A stretch of DNA of 64,000 bases, from positions 1,178,001 through 1,242,000 of the forward strand of contig OZ220675.1 in the NCBI GenBank assembly GCA_965116325.1. Direction: 5' to 3'. The notes under the pieces are model-generated. The model searched no databases, had not been told where the DNA came from, and saw only the letters and a program-made list of their open reading frames with translations. Source of the stretch: JAGWBF01 sp965116325. GTDB lineage: Bacteria > Chloroflexota > Dehalococcoidia > Lucifugimonadales > JAGWBF01. The position numbers and the translations under genes were made by a program. This document shows, one piece after another, positions 50,082 to 58,123 of the stretch (its first letter is position 1; every line of letters begins with the position of its first letter).

Positions 50082-50109
50082 TGCCCGCCAGTGATGAAGC
50101 TTTCCCTGG

Positions 50110-50166
50110 CCGTTCACCCTGAGCCTGTCCTGAGGCTCTCGAAGGGGGAAATCGAAGGGGAACGGC
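50110..50166. repeat. Long form of the GTCCGTTC palindromic repeat
   Basis: CCGTTCACCCTGAGCCTG, then a CTGAGGCTCTCGAAGG centre, then GAAATCGAAGGGGAACGG. It carries an extra ~20-base insert compared with the 37-base short form. Other long forms lie at 13550-13590 (partial) and 54804-54863. Confidence 0.6.
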
Positions 50167-50252
50167 CAGCCCTCCTCTCGGAGGGAGGGGACCAAGGGGA
50201 GGGCGAAATTGCGCAGGGAGTGTACTTTGGGGCAGAAAGACGCAAAAATACC

Positions 50253-50282
50253 TTGACAATAAAAATGGTATGGTGATAGAAA
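50253..50282 (+). promoter_or_regulatory. Candidate promoter and ~150-base leader of the large surface protein gene
   Basis: TTGACA (50253-50258), 18 bases, TAGAAA (50277-50282), in an AT-rich patch after the repeat. The leader 50290-50442 contains a TTCCGG...CCGGAA hairpin (50359-50379) and ends in GGGGAGAGG before the ATG. No known riboswitch class is recognised in it. Confidence 0.4.
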
Positions 50283-50442
50283 TAGTACTGATCCTTCGCT
50301 GGAAAGGGTTTCTTGTGTGTCACTATGCGTTGTATCCTAGTCGCCGAACCCTGCCCAGTTCCGGAGTTGCGAACCGGAAGGATAGAAGTGGCAAGAATAT
50401 TCCAGCTCTGGTGAACCAGGAAGCAAAAGGGGAGAGGAACTG

Positions 50443-53400
50443 ATGAAGATTCAAAGGTCCAGGTACTTTCTAGGCGGAATAGGCGTACTGCTCCTGCTCT
50501 TAGTGGGCATATTGTGGGCAGTGGCTGCCGTTGCTTCTCCTTCCGGACAAACCCAAGGGACCATATCGTTGGATGAAAGCCATGTGCGCTCCAACTGCAC
50601 GGCTGACGCGTCCGACTGCACGCTGGAGGCCAAGGTCACCGACGCCGACCTCAGCTTGCCTGTTCCCGTCGGCCCCGAAGAAGACCGCACAGTGTCGGTA
50701 ACTATCGACGCCGCCGGGGTCGACGCCTCCAGGTTTACCACTCTGGTTGTCGATATTGCAGGCGGCGAAGCCTTCACTCGGCAGGACGCACAGAAAGCGG
50801 GAACCGTAAACGTCAACCCTAGCATGGACGACGTGCTTCCCATTGTTGGCAGTGTCGGCATTGACTACGATGGAAGCGACGGCATTGGCACCGACAAGAA
50901 CCCTGACGTCCAAGTAACCCGTGATCGGGTGCAGGGCGGCAAGCAGCTAATCGATCTGCAGATCAACAACGACCTGGACAGCGGTGACATCATCGCCCTG
51001 TCCTACAACACCTCGGATGAGGAAGGCACCGTCGCCATGGTTGAGGGCGACGAAGGGACCATGTACCTGAACCTCCAGGAAGTCCTCGGTGGGTCCGAGT
51101 CCTCTCTCGGCGACCAGGGCAGTTACGCCGGGACCTTCGAAGTCGCCAGCAAGGTAACAATAGACATTGGAGACATCGAGGGCGAGCAGCACCACGTCAG
51201 CGCCGGTCTACGAACCGGAAGGCCTTATAGTGAGCCCTACACGGTTACCACCACAGGTGGCAACGGCGTAGATGAAGATGCTAATTTCGACCTTAAGCTT
51301 AACTACCCGACGCTTCGCGATGGCGACGACGATGGGGATGACTACCTCGATGACATAGAAGTCGTTGGAGGGGATGCCGAAGTGGCTGAAACCCAATCCA
51401 GCGCCGCTTCCGCAGAGAGCGGAATAGTCACCTTTACAGCCACCGATGACATCGCGGAAGGCAGCACAATCAGGGTCAGTTACCTGGGTGATGACCACTT
51501 CACCATTGACCTGGACCACGGCCCTGCACAGGAAGAGCTCTCAGAATCTGACATCGCGGTTCCTCAACCGGGCAGGTTCGATGACTTCTACACTTGGCGC
51601 GGCGAAACCAGGGACACCATAACCCTCAGTGTGGAACAGAACACGCCGTCTAATGGAGCGGTCCTGGCAGTGTCCTACAAGGGTACTGAAACCATCGATA
51701 ACACAGACGGAACGATCGATGTGGGAGAGAGCTTCGAAGTCGATCTCATGGATCGGGATGATAATTCACCGCCCAGCTCGATCACCGTACTTAACGCCGC
51801 AGGAGAGACGGTCAATCTGACGGCGTCAGCCACGGGAGACGGCGAAACCCGGGCACGGGCTACTTTCACAGTGCCCACCGGAGGCACTCCAGTCGCGGAT
51901 GGCCAGTCCTTCTACATACATTACGACGGCATGGTAATAGCCGCGGCTTCCAACCCCAGGAATGCCTTGAACGCCGAAGCCGAAGTCAGGCCCATCATTA
52001 AGGTCGATCCCAACCCGTCGGGCGAGGTCCGGGCCATCTATAGTGATGCCTCGGGTGGAAGTGTCACCGAAGAGGCCACCGTGGAGAACTCGGGACCGTC
52101 GGTCAGCGATGCATCCCCGGCGAGCGGCAGCGCCTTTGGGCCAAAGAACGCTCCCACCCTGATGGCCGTCATAACCGATGTGCCCGCACCGCCCCTAGGG
52201 TCCGGCGTGGACACAGATTCAGATGAGGTTGAGTTCTACGTCAGCACCACCGGCGCCATGGAGATGACGGGAGGACAGACCTTCACAGGGGACGTGAGTA
52301 CAGACGGCGGCGTGATAACAGTGTCTCTGCCGCTCATCAATGACCCCCACAAGCGGACGGACTCACTGAACATCGAGGATGGAGTGGTCCAGAACATTAG
52401 CTGGTGGGTGACCGTCAAGGACAACGTCGGGAATATGACCACCAGCGACGCCAAGCCCGACGATGAAGAGGAAATGAAGGACCTGGGCAACCAGCCATAC
52501 ACACTGTCAATAGACACCACCGCCCCTAAGTCGCAGGCCAACGACACGGTCACGGGTCAGTCCTACAACGCTGATGACAAGGAGATAGAGAGAAACCAGC
52601 GGAACAGCATACGGCTGGCCTTCGACGATGCCATTAACAACGACAGCGTGGACACCAGCGATTTCACGGTGAGCGTTGGTGACGCGTCCATAGCGGTTGA
52701 ATCGGCAAACGCAGTGGGCAGTGACATCTTCCTGACCCTGGCCGAAGACCTGTCCTCGGATGCAACCCCGACGGTGACCGTCGAAGACCGGGTTGAGAAC
52801 TCGGCGGGTATCGCGCTGGCCACGGGTGATATCAAGGTCAGTGACGACATTGACCCAGGCGTCAGCGTGGACCTGTCCACGACCCTGAGCAAGGGTGAGC
52901 TGAGCGTGACGGTCGCCACCGACGAGGCCATAATCGGCGTTCCTTCGGTTAGAGTGTTCTTCGACGGCGCTAGAGACCGCGCCGCTGTAAGCAGCGCCAA
53001 ACGTACCTCGGCCACGGCCAACGAGTGGACCTTTGACATCGACACATCCAAGGGCACCGATACCGATGGTGTGTACAGCGTAGAGGCAAGTGCCCTTGAC
53101 AAGGCCAGGAACCGGGGCACCAAGGGTGGTGACGACTCCTCAGCGAAGAACGCCATCACCTTCGAAATAGATACCAACCTGACTGCCTTCGAGACTGCAG
53201 ATGATGGTGACTTCGATACCCTGTCCGACGGCCAGCTGGTGGGAGAGTCGGACGCCTACTACTTCGGCGTTAAGTGGAACGACTCTGATGAGTACGACGA
53301 CGACAGCCATGACAACGTCACTCTGACCGCCGCCGTGCTGAACTCGGGCGACGACGACGAAGTGATCCTGACATCGGGCATAGACCCTGAAGGCCCGGCC

Positions 53401-54114
53401 ACCATCTTCACCATAACCGCCGAGGGCCTGCCCCAGGGCGAACACACCCTGCTAGTACAGGGTATGGACGATGCCGGGAACGAGGCTGAAGCCGAGATTG
53501 ACTTCGAAATAACCGAGCTGTCCTTCGACATCCAGCTCAGGCGGGGCATAAACCACATCTCCCTGCCCAGGGACCCGGCGAACACGGACATCAACGATGT
53601 GTTCGGAGAATATGCCCAGATAACCTCGGTGTTCACCTTCACGGATGGCACCGCCAACTCCCTGGCATCCTTCCGAGAACCGGGCAGCACAGGCCCGTTC
53701 ATGGGAACCCTCACGACAATAAATGCCAGCCAAGCCTACGGCGTGGAGGCCACGGGTAGCGTGAAGGTGACCATAGCCATACCCAACGCTAGGGCCGACC
53801 TGTCGCCTCCGACGGTGACGGTAAGCCAGGGCTGGAACTTCGTGCCCGTGACCACCCTGGACGACATCAACGTGATTAGCGCCCAGTCAGTGATGGACGC
53901 GGACGCCTACCTGGGCTTCGGGTGGACCAGCGGATGGACCTTCTCCAACAACCGATGGTCGTCCATCCTGCCCGACCCCAGGAACGATAACTTCGACCTG
54001 TGCAGCACAGACCTCCAGAGCGGAGAGGTACAGATAGGCAGAGGCTACTGGGTGTACTACGAAGGCGCCGGAAGCCTGAACCCAGGATCCCTGCCCAGGG
54101 CAAACTGCTCCTAG
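50443..54114 (+). CDS. Large secreted surface (S-layer-like/adhesin) protein
   Basis: A 1223-residue acidic protein. The N-terminal signal/anchor is FLGGIGVLLLLLVGILWAVA, followed by serial beta-rich Ig-like modules with many Asp/Gly/Thr/Ser residues. Possible calcium sites include DGDDDGDDYLDD (~290-300). Cys are rare (NCTADASDC at the N-terminus; DLCSTD and NCS at the very end), which may form disulfides. The C-terminal ~190 residues (RRGINHISLPRDPANTDIND, SQGWNFVPVTTLDD, YWVYYEGAG) form a distinct closing module. There is no LPxTG motif and no C-terminal TM. A strong terminator follows. An abundant cell-surface coat or adhesin is inferred. Confidence 0.8.
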   Translation: MKIQRSRYFLGGIGVLLLLLVGILWAVAAVASPSGQTQGTISLDESHVRSNCTADASDCTLEAKVTDADLSLPVPVGPEEDRTVSVTIDAAGVDASRFTTLVVDIAGGEAFTRQDAQKAGTVNVNPSMDDVLPIVGSVGIDYDGSDGIGTDKNPDVQVTRDRVQGGKQLIDLQINNDLDSGDIIALSYNTSDEEGTVAMVEGDEGTMYLNLQEVLGGSESSLGDQGSYAGTFEVASKVTIDIGDIEGEQHHVSAGLRTGRPYSEPYTVTTTGGNGVDEDANFDLKLNYPTLRDGDDDGDDYLDDIEVVGGDAEVAETQSSAASAESGIVTFTATDDIAEGSTIRVSYLGDDHFTIDLDHGPAQEELSESDIAVPQPGRFDDFYTWRGETRDTITLSVEQNTPSNGAVLAVSYKGTETIDNTDGTIDVGESFEVDLMDRDDNSPPSSITVLNAAGETVNLTASATGDGETRARATFTVPTGGTPVADGQSFYIHYDGMVIAAASNPRNALNAEAEVRPIIKVDPNPSGEVRAIYSDASGGSVTEEATVENSGPSVSDASPASGSAFGPKNAPTLMAVITDVPAPPLGSGVDTDSDEVEFYVSTTGAMEMTGGQTFTGDVSTDGGVITVSLPLINDPHKRTDSLNIEDGVVQNISWWVTVKDNVGNMTTSDAKPDDEEEMKDLGNQPYTLSIDTTAPKSQANDTVTGQSYNADDKEIERNQRNSIRLAFDDAINNDSVDTSDFTVSVGDASIAVESANAVGSDIFLTLAEDLSSDATPTVTVEDRVENSAGIALATGDIKVSDDIDPGVSVDLSTTLSKGELSVTVATDEAIIGVPSVRVFFDGARDRAAVSSAKRTSATANEWTFDIDTSKGTDTDGVYSVEASALDKARNRGTKGGDDSSAKNAITFEIDTNLTAFETADDGDFDTLSDGQLVGESDAYYFGVKWNDSDEYDDDSHDNVTLTAAVLNSGDDDEVILTSGIDPEGPATIFTITAEGLPQGEHTLLVQGMDDAGNEAEAEIDFEITELSFDIQLRRGINHISLPRDPANTDINDVFGEYAQITSVFTFTDGTANSLASFREPGSTGPFMGTLTTINASQAYGVEATGSVKVTIAIPNARADLSPPTVTVSQGWNFVPVTTLDDINVISAQSVMDADAYLGFGWTSGWTFSNNRWSSILPDPRNDNFDLCSTDLQSGEVQIGRGYWVYYEGAGSLNPGSLPRANCS

Positions 54115-54140
54115 CAGGTCGACCCAACACCAGACCCGGA

Positions 54141-54178
54141 AGAGGGGCCCCGCTGAATGGCGGGGCCCCTCTCTTTTT
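54141..54178 (+). terminator. Intrinsic terminator of the large surface protein gene
   Basis: A 13-bp perfect stem AGAGGGGCCCCGC / GCGGGGCCCCTCT with loop TGAATG, followed by CTTTTT, 27 bases after the stop codon. Confidence 0.93.
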
Positions 54179-54440
54179 GACCCTCGTCACCATGCGCCAG
54201 CACCCAGATCAGGGCCTTTAGACCCCCCCTTCCTTGATGGGAGGGGATTAAGGGGTGGGTAATACGTATCCCAGAGGCAGCATCCCCATGTCGATCCCCC
54301 TCACCCCAACCCTCTCCCGCCAGGGGAGAGGGGGAACAACTTGGCCTTTCCTTTGAGGAAGGAACTACGGGAAGGGCTCACTCAATATCCCCTTCCCTTG
54401 ACGGGAGGGACTTAAGAGAGACTGATACCCCATCCGAGCG

Positions 54441-54527
54441 GGCTGTCCGTTCGCCTGTCTGATTAGTGAGGGCTCAGGCTGTCCGTTCGCCTGTCTGATT
54501 AGTGAGGGCTCAGGCTGTCCGTTCGCC
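54441..54527. repeat. 36-base tandem repeat, 2.4 copies
   Basis: The unit begins GGCTGTCCGTTCGCCTGTCT and ends GAGGGCTCA; two identical copies (54441-54476 and 54477-54512) plus 15 bases of a third, which runs into a GTCCGTTC palindrome. The unit derives from half of that palindrome. Confidence 0.85.
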
Positions 54528-54688
54528 CTGAGGGAAATCGAAGGGGAGCGGGCAGGCCGGTCCTGCTGCACAGAGGGACACGAGGGACGCCGACTCCCGC
54601 TTCCGCGGGAATGACGGTGTGAGACGGCGGGAGTGATGGAAAAGGGGCGCAAACTGCGGGAAGGGGGTCCTTAAACCAGCCACCTCTT

Positions 54689-54922
54689 CGTCATTGCGGC
54701 CTCCGCCGCAATCCAGGACGGAGTATTGCCGGACTTCAGATTGGCTCCCACCAATACGATAGGTCATCGCAGTAGGGAACCTACCTCAGCCCGTAGTGCG
54801 CCCGTCCGTTCGCATTCGATTTCCCCCTTCGAGCGCCTCAGGACAGGCTCAGGACGAACGGACAAGGGGAGGCCTGTGGCAGTCCCGGACTTTCCTGGAT
54901 TGCGGCCTTCGCCGCAATGACG
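54689..54922. mobile_element. MITE-like element, ~234 bp, copy 2
   Basis: Facing ends CGTCATTGCGGCCTCCGCC and its near-complement. The core starts GGACGGAGTATTGCCGGA like copy 1, and contains a long-form GTCCGTTC palindrome inserted at 54804-54863. Confidence 0.6.
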
Positions 54923-55212
54923 GGGCAGGCTCTAGTCACCACCAGCCTTCCTGAAGGCTTGCCCTCTTATCGTCGTTCCCGCGGAGCTTGTCCCCGTGAA
55001 AACGGGGAGCGGGAACCTGCCTCGGCCCAGAACAGGGCAGTCGGAAGGACATTAGTCTAGGAAACTACCAAGCCCGTCCGTTCGTCTTGAGCCCGTCCGT
55101 TCCCCTTCGATTTCCCTCAGGGCGAACGGACAGCCCGAGCCCTTGCCAGTCGGACGGGGAGCACAAACTCCCGCTTCCGTGGGAGTGACGGTAAGAGGGA
55201 GCGGCGGAGGCC

Positions 55213-56109
55213 CTACCCGGAGCGGGGGAGGCCGCGGGGTTCGAGGAGGACGATGCGCAGCTCTGCGGGGAGGCTGGTGGCGGAGATGGTGAGCCGAGGC
55301 TGGGGAGCCACGTCTCGAAGACCCATCTCGCGTAGGAAGTCGTCCACAGCTCCCAGGTCCACCGACCGGGCCGGGGGAGCATCCTGCTGGAGAGACTCCT
55401 GGGCCTGAGGGGGTTGTGACGCCGGTTCGTCCGGGGAGGGAGCGGTGGGGGAGGGCTGGGAAGAACCCATCAGACCTTCTAGCCCCAGCTGCCTGATGCC
55501 TGCGGTCTCCCCAGATGCAGGTCCGGACTCCTGCCCGGCGTCCGTGGGAGGTTGCTCCTGGGCACCAGAGGAGGCTGGGGCGGGTGGCTCAGAGGGGGAG
55601 GCCGCGAAGCGCAGGCCAGGGAGGCGGTAGTGCATGGGCACAACCACCCTGGGACCCAATGCCCGGACCATCTCGGCGGCGCCGGGAGCATCTATAGTGC
55701 ACCCACCGCCTACGGGGATGAGGAGGATGTCCAGGGGAGCCAGCTCCTGGACATGCCGGGGCGTAAGGCGGGCGCTGACATCGCCCAGGTGGCACACCCG
55801 CAGGCGTTCGATCTCAAACAGGTATGCGGTGTTGCGCTTGGAGGGAGGATCGCCTGCACCTTTGGGTGTCATGACGCCGGTGACGTAGATGCCCGACAGC
55901 TCGTACTCACCGGGGCCATCCAGCACCCGTGGCTCGCCGGCCAAAGCTTCCCGGCAGCTGTGGTTGGGGTGCCGGTGGCTGACAGTGGCCAGGGTGGGGG
56001 CCGGCTCCCGCAACTCCAGGCCGATGGACGGCGGGTACGGGTCGGTGATGATGGAAGTCTCATCGGACCGGATGCGAAAGCACGAATGTCCCAGCCACGT
56101 TAAGTCCAA
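55213..56109 (-). CDS. Metallo-beta-lactamase-fold protein with Pro/Gln-rich insert
   Basis: A 298-residue protein of the UlaG/UPF0173-like metallo-beta-lactamase class: DLTWLGHSCFRIRSDETSII, VCHLGDVSARLT, DILLIPVGGGCTI and VVVPMHYR. The HxHxDH metal motif reads HRHPNH, with Asn for Asp. Between ~180 and 260 lies a low-complexity Pro/Ala/Ser/Gln segment (PSEPPAPASSGAQEQPP), followed by a short C-terminal piece (LGAVDDFLREMGLRD). The start is a TTG behind GAGGCAGG. Hydrolase activity is uncertain because of the Asp change. Confidence 0.78.
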   Translation of the reverse strand: MDLTWLGHSCFRIRSDETSIITDPYPPSIGLELREPAPTLATVSHRHPNHSCREALAGEPRVLDGPGEYELSGIYVTGVMTPKGAGDPPSKRNTAYLFEIERLRVCHLGDVSARLTPRHVQELAPLDILLIPVGGGCTIDAPGAAEMVRALGPRVVVPMHYRLPGLRFAASPSEPPAPASSGAQEQPPTDAGQESGPASGETAGIRQLGLEGLMGSSQPSPTAPSPDEPASQPPQAQESLQQDAPPARSVDLGAVDDFLREMGLRDVAPQPRLTISATSLPAELRIVLLEPRGLPRSG

Positions 56110-56324
56110 GTTTTGACCTGCCTCATCTCGTTTGTTTTCCCCTCATCCCAAGCCTCTCGCGAGAGGGGAGAGGGGACAAAAGGGCTGGGGGAGTATAGCT
56201 GGCGAGCAAGGGGGGAGTCAACGATTTCAGCTACGATTATCGATTCAATATGTCAAGCCGTTTCCTTGACAGGGGACGGGCGTCGTGTTAACTTCCGTTA
56301 ACTGCTTCGACACCCGCCAACACC

Positions 56325-57377
56325 ATGACCAACTACAGCTTCCCCAGCTACGGGGGCCTCAAAATGCGCACCGGTACGGTGCTCAACATCCTGGTGGATG
56401 AGTACATAAACACGGTGGCCCCGGTGGCTTCGGACGACATAGTCCAGCGCCTTCCCCGCAAGGTGAGCTCGGCGACCATCCGCAACGAGATGGCCGAGCT
56501 GGAGGAGGAGGGGTACATCACCCGTCCCCACATCTCCTCAGGCGGGGTACCCTCGGACAAAGGGTACCGCTTCTACGTGGAGTCCCTGGCGGAGACGGCG
56601 GGGCCGTCGGCCCAGGCGCAGCAGGAGATACGAAGCCGGTTCAACCAGGCGGCGTGGGCCCAGGATGTGTGGGTGCAGCTTGCGGCCTCGGTCCTGGCCC
56701 AGCTCACCAACAACCTGGCCATAGTGACCCTGCCCCGTACCCCCACAGCCAAGCTGAAGTACATCGACCTGGTGTATCTTCAGGAGTTCCTGGCCCTGCT
56801 GGTGGTGGTGTTGGAGGAGACCCGGCTGAGGCACCAGCTGATCCCCCTGGACGACGTAACCAACCAGAACCAGCTCTCGGAGATGTCCGTGCGCCTGAAC
56901 GAGAGCCTTTCGGGAATGACCTGGGACAAGATCGGCGATGTCCAGATGGAGCTTTCGCCATTGGGCGAGATCGTGAAGGGGAACACGGCGGAGATCCTGC
57001 GGGAGGCCGACGCCGATGATGTGCTGGAGCACTACGTGGACGGCCTGCGCCTGCTTCTGGACCAGCCGGAGTTCTCCGAGAGCGGGCGCGCCCAGGGTGT
57101 TGTGGAGCTCCTGGAGCAGCGCACTCTGCTGCGTAGCATCCTGTCCGAGGTGCCCGCAGGGAGCGACGTGGGGGTGTACATCGGCGGGGAGAACCCAGCC
57201 GAGGAGCTGCAGCCCTACGGGATCATCATCAGCAGCTACGGGGTGCCCCAGAAGATGTCGGGCACCATAAGCGTCCTCGGGCCGACGCGCATGGAGTACG
57301 GCAGCGCCATCGGGAGCGTCCAGTTCCTGTCGACGTTCATGAGCGACCTGATGGTCGGCATCCACGGCAACGGGTAG
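56325..57377 (+). CDS. hrcA: Heat-inducible transcription repressor HrcA
   Basis: A 350-residue repressor of chaperone genes. N-terminal winged helix: TVLNILVDEYINTVAPVASD, SATIRNEMAELEEEGYI and RPHISSGGVPSDKGYRFYVE (the family signature). Middle GAF-like and dimerisation regions follow, then GVYIGGENPAEEL and SSYGVPQKMSGTISVLGPTR at the C-terminus. It usually binds CIRCE elements; none was seen upstream of this gene or of dnaJ at 21.7 kb. It stands alone, away from grpE/dnaK. Confidence 0.93.
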   Translation: MTNYSFPSYGGLKMRTGTVLNILVDEYINTVAPVASDDIVQRLPRKVSSATIRNEMAELEEEGYITRPHISSGGVPSDKGYRFYVESLAETAGPSAQAQQEIRSRFNQAAWAQDVWVQLAASVLAQLTNNLAIVTLPRTPTAKLKYIDLVYLQEFLALLVVVLEETRLRHQLIPLDDVTNQNQLSEMSVRLNESLSGMTWDKIGDVQMELSPLGEIVKGNTAEILREADADDVLEHYVDGLRLLLDQPEFSESGRAQGVVELLEQRTLLRSILSEVPAGSDVGVYIGGENPAEELQPYGIIISSYGVPQKMSGTISVLGPTRMEYGSAIGSVQFLSTFMSDLMVGIHGNG

Positions 57378-58123
57378 CAACCCGTCTCTCCACGGACCCC
57401 CCTGGATTCCCGCTTACGCGATAATGGCCTTAACGGCAGCCTCTCGTCGTTCAGAACTTTTCGTTTGGCACGGCCTGTCCGTTCCCCTTCGATTTCCCTC
57501 AGGGCGAACGGACGACGGGTTTGGCAGCAGGGCACAGACTCCCGCGTGCGCGGGAGTGACGGTGGTTGGTGCGGCCACGTTCTTCGTCATTGCGGCGAAG
57601 GCCGCAATCCAAGGCGGAGCTGCCGGGTCCCAGGATGGCTCATACCAACACAATAAGGCGTTGCAGTGGGGTGCCTGTTACCAGCCTGACTTTCCTGGAT
57701 TGCGGCCTACGCCGCAATGACGACAAGGGTCTACGTCACACCAACCCCTTCTGATGCCCATCCCACTACCGCCGTTTCCGCACCCACTACCGTCGTTCCC
57801 GCGAAAGCGGGAACCTACTCTGGCTCTCAACACATCCTGTCCGTTCCCCTTCGATTTCCCTCAGGGCGAACGGACGACCGGTTTGCCAGCAGGGCGTAGA
57901 CTCCCGCGTGCGCGGGAGTGACGGTGGTTGGTATGGTCCACGTTCTTCGTCATTGCGGCGAAGGCCGCAATCCAGAACGGAGCGCTGCTAGGTTTCAGAC
58001 TGGACTCCCAGCGCCATTCGGTATTACAGTGGACAGCTAAGATGACGGGGTTAGGGGTCCCCTAGCCCCAACCCTCTCTCCCCAGGGGAGAGGGGAACAT
58101 TATTTCTTCGAAGAGGTCGTGCA
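57378..58123. repeat. Repeat-filled intergenic region with a ~148-base direct duplication
   Basis: No gene is supported. A compound block of three repeat types (GTCCGTTC palindrome, CTCCCGCGTGCGCGGGAG hairpin, MITE end) occurs at 57474-57620 and again at 57836-57983. A GTCGTTCCCGCGAAAGCGGGAAC hairpin lies near 57790, and a CCCCAACCCTCTCTCCCCAG hairpin lies at 58066-58097 just before the aminopeptidase. Confidence 0.75.
57585..57722. mobile_element. MITE-like element, 138 bp, copy 3
   Basis: Facing ends CGTCATTGCGGCGAAGGCC and GGCCTACGCCGCAATGACG. A fourth, one-ended copy starts at 57948 without a clear partner. The core again begins with a GGCGGAG-type sequence. Confidence 0.55.

Larger units (their letters stand above)
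54179..55212. repeat. Repeat-filled intergenic region, ~1 kb
   Basis: There is no gene here. Contents: a CCCCAACCCTCTCCCGCCAG-type hairpin (54303-54335), a 36-base tandem repeat, GTCCGTTC palindromes (54515-54555, 54804-54863, 55095-55131), CTCCCGCTTCCGCGGGAATGAC-type hairpins (near 54593 and 55168), a CGTTCCCGC hairpin near 54974-55017, and MITE-like copy 2. Confidence 0.7.

Noticed and set aside
50091..50276. Short open frame after the PEP-mutase-like gene
   Set aside because: It is made almost entirely of the GTCCGTTC palindromic repeat read through; it has no ribosome-binding site and no family.
50340..50400. Small SRP RNA-like sequence (CCGGAAGGA near a hairpin)
   Set aside because: The surrounding bases do not form the SRP RNA helix 8 and its two internal loops; only a short motif matches.
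54441..54527. CRISPR array
   Set aside because: The 36-base units are directly adjacent with no spacers, and no cas genes are present.
56110..56324. CIRCE operator upstream of hrcA
   Set aside because: The nine-base inverted repeat TTAGCACTC/GAGTGCTAA is not present here or upstream of dnaJ.
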